A DNA stretch of 38,909 bases from JABMMZ01 sp040403495 (GTDB lineage Bacteria; Bacteroidota; Bacteroidia; NS11-12g; UBA955), in assembly GCA_040403495.1 (NCBI GenBank), contig JBBAKM010000026.1, positions 1 through 38,909 on the forward strand, written 5' to 3'. The notes below the pieces were generated by a model. That model saw only the letters and a program-made list of their open reading frames with translations. It ran no database searches and was not told where the DNA came from. Positions 24,263 to 32,722 of the stretch are shown here, one piece after another. The translations under genes were made by a program, and so were the position numbers. Numbering within the stretch: position 1 is the first letter of the stretch; every line of letters begins with the position of its first letter.

Positions 24263-24293
24263 CAAATATATGTGATAGTTTAATATTAAGCAA
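24263..24293 (-). promoter_or_regulatory. two-part Bacteroidota promoter of the lipoprotein gene
   Basis: On the minus strand the -7 box TATATTTG (24270-24263) is preceded by TTG (24293-24291) with 20 bases between them, which fits the -33/-7 spacing of this phylum. The ATG is 16 bases after the box. Confidence 0.6.
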
Positions 24294-24300
24294 CCTTTTT

Positions 24301-25104
24301 TTAAAAAAACAAGTTTAAATTGAGCGTACTATTGAAAATATCCCTATTTATAGCAAAGGTTTTTGTCGAAATTCCACCTTTATATTCTGTGTTTTTTACT
24401 TCGTTCGATGAAAAATCATAGCTTTCTGTTGTAAAGGTATTGTCTCTCGAAATGTTATAAGATGGTCCAAATCCAATTTCAAATCCCAAGGACATTTTTG
24501 GTGCGAAAAAATATTCTGCACCTACAAATCCTCTTACCCCAATAGTAAAACCACTGTTTTTTATTTTTGTTATTCTTGAATATCCCGTGTCGTGAAGTTC
24601 AATTTTATTGCCATATGAACGATTGTCATTTGTATTCCTAATTCGCACAAATCCATCAAAACCTGCAAAACCTTGAAGTCGGGTTTTGCCTCGTCTGAAT
24701 TCTTTGCCAAAGTTAAATTGAAATTGATTGTTGTTAGTTCTGAATTCGTCAATCACTAAAGAATTTTGAGCGGCGCCAGGTGATAAGTCAGGTCGAGGAT
24801 ACTTAAATGAACTATTGAAAGTATTAATTAAAAAAGAAAGTCTGTAAGCTTGATTTTCTTTAATAAAATACTTTCCCGAAAAGCTATAGTTATCGATAAA
24901 ATTAGGAGATGGCGAATTGTTGGTAGTTGTATTGTAAAAAATTGTTCCAATATAGTTAAGGAATGGATCTGCTCCAATGCCTATGCTATAATCTCCTTTT
25001 TCAGGTAAAATAGCCAATCCTCTTTTGTTTTTTAATACTGGATTTAATTGTGAATAAGCGTTATAACTTATCAAGATTAATGTTGTAAATAGTATTTTTT
25101 TCAT
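24301..25104 (-). CDS. outer-membrane beta-barrel protein, 267 aa
   Basis: Probable outer-membrane protein. Residues 1-18 are a signal peptide (MKKILFTTLILISYNAYS). The mature protein alternates polar and hydrophobic residues in amphipathic strands (YSIGIGADPFLNYIGTIFY, FTIGVRGFVGAEYFFAPKMS, LGFEIGFGPSYNIS) and ends in TLNLNLFF with a terminal Phe, the barrel-insertion signal. Strand count and length fit an 8- to 10-stranded barrel. No particular family or substrate can be named. A box with one mismatch (TACATTCG) ends four bases before the ATG, again suggesting a very short leader. It lies 23 bases downstream of the helicase-gene start side but on the same strand, and may be read independently. 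Confidence 0.7.
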   Translation of the reverse strand: MKKILFTTLILISYNAYSQLNPVLKNKRGLAILPEKGDYSIGIGADPFLNYIGTIFYNTTTNNSPSPNFIDNYSFSGKYFIKENQAYRLSFLINTFNSSFKYPRPDLSPGAAQNSLVIDEFRTNNNQFQFNFGKEFRRGKTRLQGFAGFDGFVRIRNTNDNRSYGNKIELHDTGYSRITKIKNSGFTIGVRGFVGAEYFFAPKMSLGFEIGFGPSYNISRDNTFTTESYDFSSNEVKNTEYKGGISTKTFAINRDIFNSTLNLNLFF

Positions 25105-25127
25105 CGTGCGAATGTACTTCTTTTGAA

Positions 25128-27410
25128 TTATATTTTCATTAGTTTAGCAAATTTCAATACCAATGTTTTTTGTCCTGCTTGCGTAAAATTGATAATTGCT
25201 TTTTTGTTTTCTCCACTGTCTTCCAATTTAAGAACTTGACCTTTGCCAAATCTTTGGTGCTCAACCTCATCTCCCTCTACCAATAAATTATTATCTCCCG
25301 CTACAAAGTTTGCCGATGCTGGAATCGAGACTGAATTGCTGGAAAACAACTGCTTGCCGACTTGCATTCCATACCCTTTGCCATACGTGCTAACCGTTGT
25401 TGTTTTAGGATTCAAACTTCTAGGGGCATCTATCTCGCGTTTGTTTTGAGGAAACTCAAATTCTACATATTTTTTGTCTATTTCATCAATAAATCTACTG
25501 GGTTCACATGGAATTAAATTGCCGTATTTAAATCGTGAGGTTGCAAATGATAAGGTTAGTTTTTGCTCTGCCCTTGTTACCGCCACATAAAACAAGCGTC
25601 TTTCTTCTTCAAGTTCGTGCCTGCTGTTCAAGCTCAATTGACTAGGGAATAAGTTTTCTTCTAATCCCACCACAAACACATTTTTAAACTCCAATCCTTT
25701 ACTACTGTGTATGGTCATTAAAGTGACTTTGTCAGTATCGTCATTGTCCTTGTCGGCATCGGTAAGGAGGGCAATGTCCTGTAGGAAAAATGATAATGTT
25801 TTGTCGTTTTCGTTGGTATCGTCTTCCGTAAATTCTTTGATTGCATTTAATAACTCAACCAAGTTTTCGTATTTAGAAATACCTTCAACGGTTTTGTCTT
25901 CTCTCAGATGTGAAACTAATCCTGAGTTTTTGGCAACATATTCTGCAACTTCGTAAGCGTTTTTTGTGGCTTGCATTGTTTGGAAGTTGCTCATTAACAT
26001 GTAAAAGTTCTTGAGATGCGCAGTGGCAGCACCAAAATCAGGAAATAAATTGATTTTTTGTATCACTTCCCACATAGACAACTCGTTTTGATTGGCTGAA
26101 TACACAAGTTTCTCTATCGTGGTATTGCCAATTTTTCTTGCAGGGTAATTGATAATTCTTTTTAAAGCCTCTTCATCATTGGGATTGACCACCAATTTTA
26201 AGTAAGCAAGTAAGTCCTTAATTTCCTTTCTTTGGTAAAAGCTAGTGCCACCATAAATCCTGTAAGGAATGTTGTTTTTTCTAAGTGCTTCCTCAAAAGA
26301 TCTACTCTGTGCATTCGTTCTGTAAAGTATGGCAAAGTCAGAGTTGAGTCCATGGGTATTGTTTTTTTCTTCGAAAATCAATTGTGAAATTAAGCGACCT
26401 TCTTCATTGTCACTCAGTGCGCGAAGTATTTTTATTTTATCACCTTCTTGGTTTTCTGTAAAAATTTTCTTGTCGAGTTTTTCTTTGTTATTGGAAATAA
26501 TACTGCTGCTAGCATTAACAATGTTAGAGGTGCTTCTGTAGTTGTGTTCCAATTTAAAGACAGCTAAATCAGGGTAATCTTTCTCAAAGTTTAAAATATT
26601 CTGAATATTCGCACCCCTAAAACTGTAAATACTTTGCGAATCGTCGCCCACCACACAGATGTTTTCATACATGCTAGCCAGTTTTTTAACAATCATGTAT
26701 TGGCACAAATTGGTATCTTGATACTCATCTACCATAATGTATTTAAACTTGTGTTGGTACTTGTAAAGGATGTCAGATTTTTCATTAAACAGGCGGAAAG
26801 TATTGACTAGCAAATCATCAAAATCCATAGCACCTGCTTTGAAACAACGTGCTTGATAGGCTTCGAACAGTTTCGATATCATTGGTCTTCCTGATGAGTT
26901 ATCTGCCTCTAATAATTCAGGAATGTTTTTGTATTTGTCGGAGGTGATAAGGCTGTTTTTAGCGTTACTGATTCTGTTGTAAACGATTCCCGGCTTGTAT
27001 AATTTTTCGTCTAATTGAAATTCTTTTAGAAGGGTTTTAATTAAACTTTTTGAATCGTCTGTGTCATAAATCGTAAAATCTTTTGGGTAGCCAATGTGTT
27101 CAGCTTCCACTCTCAAAATTTTGGCAAATACACTGTGAAAAGTTCCCATCCATAAATTTTTTGCTTCAGCACCTACCACCGTCGCAATTCTGTTCTTCAT
27201 TTCCTTAGCCGCCTTGTTGGTAAAGGTTAAAGATAAAATATTAAAGGGGTCGTTTCCTTGTTTGATGATATGGGCAATACGATAAGTTAATACCCTTGTT
27301 TTTCCACTACCTGCACCTGCAATAATCATAACAGGTCCTTTGATGTGCATTGCGGCTTCTCTTTGTGTAGGGTTTAATTTATCTAAGTATGGAGGGTAAT
27401 CTTGGTTCAT
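25128..27410 (-). CDS. pcrA: UvrD/PcrA-type superfamily 1 DNA helicase
   Basis: 3'-to-5' ATP-driven DNA helicase for repair and removal of blocked replication or transcription complexes. It has 760 aa. Seen in order: LNPTQREAAMHIKGPVMIIAGAGSGKTR split as Q motif and Walker A (GAGSGKTR, residues 32-39), LTFTNKAAKEMKNRI (Ia), IMVDEYQDTN (II), VVGDDSQSIYSFRGA (III), LEHNYRST (IV), VTLMTIHSSKGLEF (V), RLFYVAVTRAE (VI). The last 55 residues (GDEVEHQRFGKGQVLKLED onward) form the Tudor-like RNA-polymerase-binding domain of PcrA. Evidence for PcrA over Rep is this C-terminal domain. Confidence 0.93.
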   Translation of the reverse strand: MNQDYPPYLDKLNPTQREAAMHIKGPVMIIAGAGSGKTRVLTYRIAHIIKQGNDPFNILSLTFTNKAAKEMKNRIATVVGAEAKNLWMGTFHSVFAKILRVEAEHIGYPKDFTIYDTDDSKSLIKTLLKEFQLDEKLYKPGIVYNRISNAKNSLITSDKYKNIPELLEADNSSGRPMISKLFEAYQARCFKAGAMDFDDLLVNTFRLFNEKSDILYKYQHKFKYIMVDEYQDTNLCQYMIVKKLASMYENICVVGDDSQSIYSFRGANIQNILNFEKDYPDLAVFKLEHNYRSTSNIVNASSSIISNNKEKLDKKIFTENQEGDKIKILRALSDNEEGRLISQLIFEEKNNTHGLNSDFAILYRTNAQSRSFEEALRKNNIPYRIYGGTSFYQRKEIKDLLAYLKLVVNPNDEEALKRIINYPARKIGNTTIEKLVYSANQNELSMWEVIQKINLFPDFGAATAHLKNFYMLMSNFQTMQATKNAYEVAEYVAKNSGLVSHLREDKTVEGISKYENLVELLNAIKEFTEDDTNENDKTLSFFLQDIALLTDADKDNDDTDKVTLMTIHSSKGLEFKNVFVVGLEENLFPSQLSLNSRHELEEERRLFYVAVTRAEQKLTLSFATSRFKYGNLIPCEPSRFIDEIDKKYVEFEFPQNKREIDAPRSLNPKTTTVSTYGKGYGMQVGKQLFSSNSVSIPASANFVAGDNNLLVEGDEVEHQRFGKGQVLKLEDSGENKKAIINFTQAGQKTLVLKFAKLMKI

Positions 27411-27482
27411 CTTGTATTGACAATTTTATAGACCTCTGTCGGGTTAATTTATGCAGATTTCTAATGTTTTCAAATTTAATTC

Positions 27483-27507
27483 ATGTTTATATAACTTAAG
27501 TAAACAT
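27483..27507. other. inverted repeat in the divergent gap
   Basis: ATGTTTA and TAAACAT form a 7-bp inverted repeat 11 bases apart in the 299-base gap between the helicase and exonuclease genes. It could be an operator or a weak hairpin. Nothing else was seen in this gap apart from a near-match -7 box (GATATTTG, 27693-27700). Confidence 0.3.
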
Positions 27508-27709
27508 AATCAATTATTTTTTTAACATCAATTGTTTGAAATTGTGAACATGTTTTTAGTGCTCTATTATCTAGCTATAAAAGATAGACTTAACTGTGAT
27601 TTTTAGTTTTGAAAAATCAGTTTCTCTTCTTTAATGTTGATAAGAAAAAGGGAATAGCAATTAGATTTTGTTTTTTAATCAATTGAATGGTGATATTTGC
27701 ATCTTTATT

Positions 27710-29083
27710 TTGTACGCAATAGTTGACATAGAAACGACAGGAGGAAATCCCGATAAGGATAAGATTACTGAAATAGCGGTTCTATTGCATGATGGCAATC
27801 AGGTTATCAAAGAATTTAAAAGTTTGGTAAATCCACAACAAAAAATTCCGCCAAAAATTTCTCAAATAACTGGAATTACAAATGAAATGGTACAGAATGC
27901 ACCGCCTTTTTATGAAATTGCAAAAGCGTTTATAGAGATTACAGAAGGGGCTGTTTTTGTGGCTCACAATGTCCGTTTTGATTATAGTTTTATTAAAGCA
28001 GAATACAAGTCATTGGGGTATCAGTATCATCGAAAAACATTGTGTACTGTGCGTTTAAGTCGTGAAACTTTTAAGGGATTGCCCTCATACAGCTTAGGGA
28101 AATTGTGCGAATCTTTGTCAATTCCTATTTACGACCGTCACCGTGCTTATGGAGATGCAAAGGCAACCGTTTTGTTGTTTGAAAAAATAAAACAGCAATC
28201 CTTAGGCAATGAATTGTTCGATTTGGGGCATGAAATAAAAACCAGTTTTTTGCCACCACAACTTTCGATGTCGGTCATTGACCGAATACCTGATGAATTA
28301 ACAGGGGTTTATTATTTTCACAATTCTTTGGGGAATTTACTTTACATAGGCAAAAGTATAGACATCAAAAAAAGGGTATTACAGCATTTGAATTTATCAT
28401 CACATGGAAACCGTCGAGCACTTGCCATGAAAGAGGAAATTGCCGATATTTCATACGAGGCTACAGGTAATGAGTTAGTTGCATTGCTGTTGGAGTCAAA
28501 CGAAATAAAAACCCACAAGCCCTTTTACAATATCAGTCAAAAAAGGAGTAGAGCCATTCCCGTTTATGGCATTTATTTAATAGCGGATGAAGATGGATAT
28601 TTAACCTTCAAGATAAAGCCTTATAATGAAGATGAGGAACCTATCATAACAGCCGACAGTCAGAAAAAAGCGCAAGACCAATTGTACAGATGGGCGAATA
28701 AATACCAATTGTGTTTAAGTAAGTTGGATTTACAAGCAATAGGAGGGCCTTGTTTTTACAGACAATTGCACAAGTGTTTGGGGGCGTGCGAAGGAAAAGA
28801 GGAGATTGATGTTTACAACGAAAGGGTAGAGGCTTTGGTGGAAAAGCATAGTTTTGTTAAAAAAAGAATGTTGATTTTAGGTTCAGGAAGAACGGTTTAC
28901 GAAAAATCGATTATTTGGATAGAACATGGCGTTTACAAGGGGTTTGGTTTTATCAACCAAGAGGAGAGTATTCAGTCCATTGAAGATTTACAAGAAGTTA
29001 TAAAAAGGTATCCCCACAACCGTGATATTCAAGCCATACTAGCCAATTACATGGGTAAGGGCTATCAAATTATAGAGTATTGA
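27710..29083 (+). CDS. DEDDh exonuclease fused to a GIY-YIG (UvrC-type) nuclease
   Basis: A 457-aa two-nuclease fusion for DNA repair. The N-terminal DnaQ/epsilon-type 3'-5' exonuclease has VDIETTGG (Asp6, Glu8), VAHNVRFDYSF (second Asp) and YDRHRAYGDAKAT (His and Asp). From about residue 200 comes a GIY-YIG domain like the N-terminus of UvrC or Cho: GVYYFHNSLGNLLYIGKS and KKRVLQHL, then ESNEIKTHKPFYN. A Cys-bearing GPCFYRQLHKCLGACEGKE segment matches the UvrC/Cho cysteine region. The start is TTG at 27710, since the exonuclease fold begins at MYAIVDIETTGG; a longer TTG frame from 27668 adds unrelated residues. It converges with the metallophosphoesterase gene, with ten bases between the stop codons. 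Confidence 0.9.
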   Translation: MYAIVDIETTGGNPDKDKITEIAVLLHDGNQVIKEFKSLVNPQQKIPPKISQITGITNEMVQNAPPFYEIAKAFIEITEGAVFVAHNVRFDYSFIKAEYKSLGYQYHRKTLCTVRLSRETFKGLPSYSLGKLCESLSIPIYDRHRAYGDAKATVLLFEKIKQQSLGNELFDLGHEIKTSFLPPQLSMSVIDRIPDELTGVYYFHNSLGNLLYIGKSIDIKKRVLQHLNLSSHGNRRALAMKEEIADISYEATGNELVALLLESNEIKTHKPFYNISQKRSRAIPVYGIYLIADEDGYLTFKIKPYNEDEEPIITADSQKKAQDQLYRWANKYQLCLSKLDLQAIGGPCFYRQLHKCLGACEGKEEIDVYNERVEALVEKHSFVKKRMLILGSGRTVYEKSIIWIEHGVYKGFGFINQEESIQSIEDLQEVIKRYPHNRDIQAILANYMGKGYQIIEY

Positions 29084-29093
29084 TTTTCAGAAA

Positions 29094-29867
29094 TTAGTAG
29101 GCTTTCCTTAGCATATCAGCATAGGCATTGGGAAGGATGCTATTTTCTACAGCTGTGGCTGCTTTTTCAATGTCGTATTCAAATCTTTTGAATTCTACTT
29201 TAATGCTGTTTTTGTCTAATCTACTGGTGTTTTCATTGATGTGGATTAGCACATAGCAACCTCTTGTGTCGCCATCTTTGGGTTTCCCAACTGAACCAAT
29301 GTTTATGGCATGTCTGTAGGCCGTTTGGCCCTCTTTATTGTATTCAAAAACTCGGTGGTAGGGTTTGTGTGTATGTCCAAAAAACATGAGGTCGGCATTC
29401 ACTGTTTCCATAATCTTCAACATGCTTTTTTCTTCTCGGTCTTCAAATAGATATTCGTTTATTTTACGTGGACTGCCATGAACCATTAATAAAAATAATG
29501 AGTCGTTGTTCAGCTGATACTCCACTTGGATATGGGCAGGTAATGTTCGTAGATAATTGCGTTCTTCTTCGCCAATTTGTTGGTTGCTGTATGAAATTGA
29601 TTGGGCACCCATTGCTTTGTCCTCTTCGGTTTTATAGGCACAACCACAATCGTCGGAATTTCTGCCTACGCCATAATCATAATTACCTGCAATAGTTGGG
29701 ATGCCTCTTTTTCTTATTTCATTAATCACTTCATTGGGCCAAATATTATAACCCACTAAGTCGCCCAAACAGTACATAGCGTCTGGTTTTGTTTGTTCTA
29801 AATCTTCAAATAATGCTTGTAAAGCCGGTAAGTTGGCGTGAATATCACTGAATAATGCTATTTTCAT
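29094..29867 (-). CDS. calcineurin-like metallophosphoesterase
   Basis: Two-metal phosphoesterase of 257 aa, likely cytoplasmic. All family motifs are present: FSDIHANLPAL (D-x-H), CLGDLVGYNIWPNE (GD), IAGNYDYG in the place of GNHD, MVHGSPR (H), and FFGHTHKPYHR (GHxH). The substrate is unknown; relatives act on phosphodiesters and on protein phosphate. The start at 29867 is seven bases after the stop of the arsenite-pump gene, and the longer frame back to 29966 would overlap that gene, so it is the fourth gene of the arsenic operon by spacing. Whether it serves arsenic resistance is not shown by the sequence. Confidence 0.87.
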   Translation of the reverse strand: MKIALFSDIHANLPALQALFEDLEQTKPDAMYCLGDLVGYNIWPNEVINEIRKRGIPTIAGNYDYGVGRNSDDCGCAYKTEEDKAMGAQSISYSNQQIGEEERNYLRTLPAHIQVEYQLNNDSLFLLMVHGSPRKINEYLFEDREEKSMLKIMETVNADLMFFGHTHKPYHRVFEYNKEGQTAYRHAINIGSVGKPKDGDTRGCYVLIHINENTSRLDKNSIKVEFKRFEYDIEKAATAVENSILPNAYADMLRKAY

Positions 29868-29874
29868 TTTATCT

Positions 29875-30948
29875 TTAATTAATTTCTGTTTTAAACCATT
29901 TTTTTCTAAACCAAAAAGCCAAATTGACGAGCGCAATGAGTGCAGGAACTTCAACCAAAGGGCCAATTACTCCAACAAAAGCCTCGCCACTGTTGATGCC
30001 AAAAACACCAATGGCAACAGCAATGGCTAACTCAAAATTATTGCCTGTTGCAGTAAACGCTATTGAAGTGCTTTTTGAATAATCGGCGCCAAAGTATTTG
30101 CCAATCATAAAACTCACCACAAACATTACTGCAAAATAAATAACCAATGGAATGGCAATTCTTAGTACATCAAAGGGGATTTCTACAATCATTTCGCCCT
30201 TTAAACTAAACATGACAACAATGGTGAATAGTAAAGAGACTAAAGTAATAGGTGAGATTTTGGGAACGAATTTTTGTTCAAACCATTCAATGCCTTTTTG
30301 TTTGATAAGTGAGTATCTGCTAATGATACCAAGGGCAAAAGGGATTCCTAAATAGATGCCTACACTCTCTGCTATTTGTAATACACTGATGTTGACCTTG
30401 TAACTTTCGTAGCCAAAATAGGGTGGTAAAATAGTGATGAATAAATAGGCATAAAAGCTGTAAAGTAATACTTGGAATATGCTGTTTAAGGCGATTAGTC
30501 CAGCGGCATATTCTCTGTTCCCGTCAGCTAAGTCGTTCCAAACTACAACCATGGCAATACAACGCGCCAATCCAATAAGAATAAGTCCTGTCATGTATGC
30601 TGGGTTTGATTTCAGAAAAACCAACGCTAGAATAAACATAAAAATTGGGCCAATAATCCAATTAAGGATAAGTGAAGCCGTTAGCACTTTTGTGTTTTTG
30701 AAGACTTCGCCCATTTTTTCATATTTTACTTTTGCAAGAGGCGGATACATCATTAGTATCAGTCCGATGGCTAACGGAATATTAGTAGTTCCACTTGAAA
30801 ATGAATTGATAAATTGACTACTGCTAGGAATAAAGTATCCGATAGAAACGCCTATGCCCATTGCCAAAAATATCCAAATAGTTAGATGGCGGTCCAGAAA
30901 ACTTAAACGTTTTCGCTCATATGCAGGTGTACAGTTTTGGTTACTCAT
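29875..30948 (-). CDS. acr3: ACR3-family arsenite efflux permease
   Basis: Inner-membrane pump of 357 aa that exports arsenite (and perhaps antimonite) using the proton gradient. About ten transmembrane helices are visible. Family marks: LSFLDRHLTIWIFLAMGIGVSIGY at the start, the functional Cys in GLARCIAMVVVWNDLA, the helix-breaking ALNSIFQVLLYSFYAY, and TATGNNFELAIAVAIGVFG. These place it in the ACR3 (BASS-related) family rather than ArsB. It is five bases downstream of DUF6428 and seven bases before the metallophosphoesterase gene. No ArsA ATPase gene is adjacent, so it should work as a secondary transporter. Confidence 0.95.
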   Translation of the reverse strand: MSNQNCTPAYERKRLSFLDRHLTIWIFLAMGIGVSIGYFIPSSSQFINSFSSGTTNIPLAIGLILMMYPPLAKVKYEKMGEVFKNTKVLTASLILNWIIGPIFMFILALVFLKSNPAYMTGLILIGLARCIAMVVVWNDLADGNREYAAGLIALNSIFQVLLYSFYAYLFITILPPYFGYESYKVNISVLQIAESVGIYLGIPFALGIISRYSLIKQKGIEWFEQKFVPKISPITLVSLLFTIVVMFSLKGEMIVEIPFDVLRIAIPLVIYFAVMFVVSFMIGKYFGADYSKSTSIAFTATGNNFELAIAVAIGVFGINSGEAFVGVIGPLVEVPALIALVNLAFWFRKKWFKTEIN

Positions 30949-30953
30949 AAGGT

Positions 30954-31427
30954 TTAGCAGCAGTTGGAATCAGGAGAACAGCAAGAGTTATTGTTAACGG
31001 CAATTTCAGACAGGCGGATTTTCTTTTTTTCTTGAGGAATACCGCAGGTGTCAGAGGCTAAACAATCTGTGAATTTAGGCATTAGTACAAAAGATTTTCC
31101 ATTGAATTCTAACGCGTATCTGCCAATGGTTTCCATTTGATACTCGACTTCAACTTCTAAATCTTCGATTCCCAATGTTTTTTCTGATAGTTCAATAATG
31201 TTAAGTAGTTTTTGAGGTTTAAGTCTGTGGTCCGTATCATTGGCATTCCAAAGTTGGAAGTTGGCCATTTTTTCATTTCTAACGGTTCCTCCACAATCGA
31301 TAAAATGCTTATGAACGACGCCAACTTCGGTGACGTGGAAATGTTCAGGAACTTTAGTTCCATTTTGTAATTCGAAGTCCACTGAGTTTAATTCAGTTAG
31401 TTTTGTTTTTATTTCAGATAGTTTCAT
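30954..31427 (-). CDS. DUF6428 family protein of the arsenic operon
   Basis: Protein of 157 aa that I recognise as DUF6428, often found between arsR and arsenic pump or reductase genes in Bacteroidota. Seen: MKLSEIKTKLTEL, VPEHFHVTEVGVVHKHFIDCGG (three His and a Cys that could bind metal), NFQLWNANDTDHRLKP and YALEFNGKSFVLMPKFTDCLASDTCGIPQ. The last ten residues, SCCSPDSNCC, hold four cysteines. A role in binding As(III), or in signalling metal stress to the regulator, is inference from residues and context. It is 12 bases after arsR and five bases before the pump gene. Confidence 0.8.
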   Translation of the reverse strand: MKLSEIKTKLTELNSVDFELQNGTKVPEHFHVTEVGVVHKHFIDCGGTVRNEKMANFQLWNANDTDHRLKPQKLLNIIELSEKTLGIEDLEVEVEYQMETIGRYALEFNGKSFVLMPKFTDCLASDTCGIPQEKKKIRLSEIAVNNNSCCSPDSNCC

Positions 31428-31439
31428 AATAAGGTTGGT

Positions 31440-31766
31440 TTAACAGCATTTTTTAAAATTAAGTTGTTTGTTGATCGTATTGAAGTAAGACATTATTTCT
31501 GCAATGATGTCATCATTAACGCAGTAGCAAATGCCTTTTCCTTCGATAGTTCCTTTAATAATTCCAGCATTTTTGAGTTCCTTTAAGTGTTGGGAAACGG
31601 TAGGTTGTGCCAAAGGGAGTTCATTGACAATATCACCACAGATACAAGAATCAACAGAAAGGAGATATTCTACAATAGCAATTCTTGCAGGGTGGGCAAG
31701 TGCTTTTAGGATATTTGCCATTTTGTTTTGATGGTCGTTAAATTGGTCTGATTTGGTAATGCCCAT
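31440..31766 (-). CDS. arsR: ArsR/SmtB-family metal-sensing repressor
   Basis: Dimeric winged-helix repressor of 108 aa that leaves DNA on binding As(III)/Sb(III). Seen: MANILKALAHPARIAIVEYLL, the sensing pair in VDSCICGDIVNEL (Cys-x-Cys at the recognition-helix start), LAQPTVSQHLKELKNAGIIKG for DNA contact, and the wing GKGICYCVNDD with two more Cys. The protein also ends in KKCC, which adds a possible third metal contact. It leads the operon arsR, DUF6428, acr3, metallophosphoesterase. An inverted repeat at 31812-31825 is a likely operator. Confidence 0.92.
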   Translation of the reverse strand: MGITKSDQFNDHQNKMANILKALAHPARIAIVEYLLSVDSCICGDIVNELPLAQPTVSQHLKELKNAGIIKGTIEGKGICYCVNDDIIAEIMSYFNTINKQLNFKKCC

Positions 31767-31811
31767 GTTTTAATATTTAGTTTGATAGAAAGTTTTAAAT
31801 TTTCAAATTGC

Positions 31812-31825
31812 AATATTACGATATT
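31812..31825. promoter_or_regulatory. putative ArsR operator
   Basis: AATAT-tacg-ATATT, a perfect 5-bp inverted repeat 46 bases before arsR. On the minus strand it overlaps TAATATTG, a one-mismatch promoter box, so a bound repressor would block transcription. Confidence 0.45.
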
Positions 31826-31912
31826 AAATTGAGTTTTTAAAATTTAGTTTAGGGGAAGTGAGATTTTTATCAAGAATCATTGCACAATTCTAATGTTTTT
31901 AAACTAATGAGT

Positions 31913-31920
31913 TATTTTTG
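31913..31920 (+). promoter_or_regulatory. -7 promoter box TATTTTTG
   Basis: An exact TAnnTTTG ending four bases before the ATG at 31925. It supports that ATG over the upstream ATG at 31907 and again implies a leaderless message. Confidence 0.45.
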
Positions 31921-31924
31921 TACT

Positions 31925-32419
31925 ATGCTAGAACTAGATTTAACATTAATAATTTCATTTTTAACTTTAGCCGCATCATTTTTTAATACTTATCAAGTTA
32001 ATGAATTAAAAATTAAATTTCACAGTCAATCAAGAATATTTGATTTAAAATTTGAAAAATTAATAGAGTTGGAAAAGCAATGTACTATGCACCATGTGAA
32101 TTTAAATAAATTATTGTCTATGATTAGTTGTTTGCCTAATATAAAACATAGAAAAGAGATAGATGATTTGACAAATACTATATATGATTACCATTTGAAT
32201 GTAAGTATAAATAAAAAACTTTTAAAAGATACTAAACTTGAAGATGCTCTTCATAAAACTAGTGTAGAAGCTTTAGTAAGTATATTTATGTATATTTCGG
32301 GTAACAAAGAGGGTATAGAAAAACAACAGTTTTTAAGTAATATTTACATTAATCTTGAGGAAATAGAAATACATTGTTGTAAACTAATGACAAAATATCA
32401 TAATTTAAAGTATAAATAA
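31925..32419 (+). CDS. hypothetical membrane-anchored protein, 164 aa
   Basis: I recognise no family. One hydrophobic helix near the N-terminus (LTLIISFLTLAASFFNTYQ, about residues 6-24) is followed by a helical, probably coiled-coil domain (ELKIKFHSQSRIFDLKFEKLIELEKQ) and a Cys/His-containing middle (CTMHHVNLNKLL). The protein is very AT-rich in codon use. It is a single gene on the plus strand, divergent from arsR, and lies just left of the direct repeat that marks the start of the island. Its N-terminal anchor and coiled coil would suit a small membrane scaffold, which is only a guess. Confidence 0.5.
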   Translation: MLELDLTLIISFLTLAASFFNTYQVNELKIKFHSQSRIFDLKFEKLIELEKQCTMHHVNLNKLLSMISCLPNIKHRKEIDDLTNTIYDYHLNVSINKKLLKDTKLEDALHKTSVEALVSIFMYISGNKEGIEKQQFLSNIYINLEEIEIHCCKLMTKYHNLKYK

Positions 32420-32484
32420 TTAGCTTTTATTTTTTTAAATTAAAGAAAATCTCAAATTTGGAATATGAAACAAATCATAGTCCT

Positions 32485-32507
32485 TTTGATACTTGTGATC
32501 CCGAAGG
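32485..32507. repeat. left direct repeat of tRNA 3' end (candidate att site)
   Basis: These 23 bases (tttgatacttgtgatccc then gaagg) are identical to 38883-38905, which covers the 3' end of the tRNA gene at the right edge of the window. The bases on each side differ. A displaced exact copy of a tRNA end is the usual scar of site-specific island integration. Confidence 0.7.
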
Positions 32508-32508
32508 C

Positions 32509-32589
32509 TCATGGAATAAATCTATATCGGTGACGCTTGATGAAGTTATTGTTACAGAATCAATAACCGTTTATTTGTTTTTGATTTAG
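32509..32589 (+). pseudogene. short open remnant with a LDEVIVT motif
   Basis: The frame reads SWNKSISVTLDEVIVTESI and stops at TAG. LDEVIVT resembles the linker before variable C-terminal tips of Bacteroidota RHS proteins. There is no start codon, so it would be a tail remnant. The likeness is short. Confidence 0.25.
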
Positions 32590-32660
32590 AAGACTATTAA
32601 TCTAAATCCATTTTTCCCGAAGTGACTTTGATCCGAATTGCTAAATAAAAACAAGGACGC
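32561..32660. repeat. degenerate direct repeat, left copy
   Basis: This stretch and 34401-34498 align over about 100 bases. The best part is GACTATT[A/G]ATCTAAATCCA at 32592-32610 and 34434-34452, and both end in a GGACG-containing segment. The two copies bracket the gene at 33004-34338. Confidence 0.55.
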
Positions 32661-32722
32661 CTTGCAATGGATTATTTTGCAAACAAGACACGAAAGTGTA
32701 GGGATTTAAATTAAATTCCTAC
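32652..32722. ncRNA. cluster of hairpins, possible structured RNA
   Basis: Within 71 bases: CAAGG/CCTTG with a 3-base loop; ACAC-GAAA-GTGT, a stem with a GNRA tetraloop (32688-32699); and GTAGGGATTTAA against TTAAATTCCTAC with one mismatch (32698-32722). The last two overlap by two bases. No known RNA family is recognised. It lies in the 578-base gap before the gene at 33004. Confidence 0.3.

Noticed and set aside
29868..29966. Longer start for the metallophosphoesterase
   Set aside because: It would overlap the pump gene by 92 bases and adds residues unlike the family; the fold begins at MKIALFSDIHANL.
32652..32722. Group II intron domain or retron RNA
   Set aside because: There is no domain V sequence pattern and no reverse transcriptase gene anywhere in the window.
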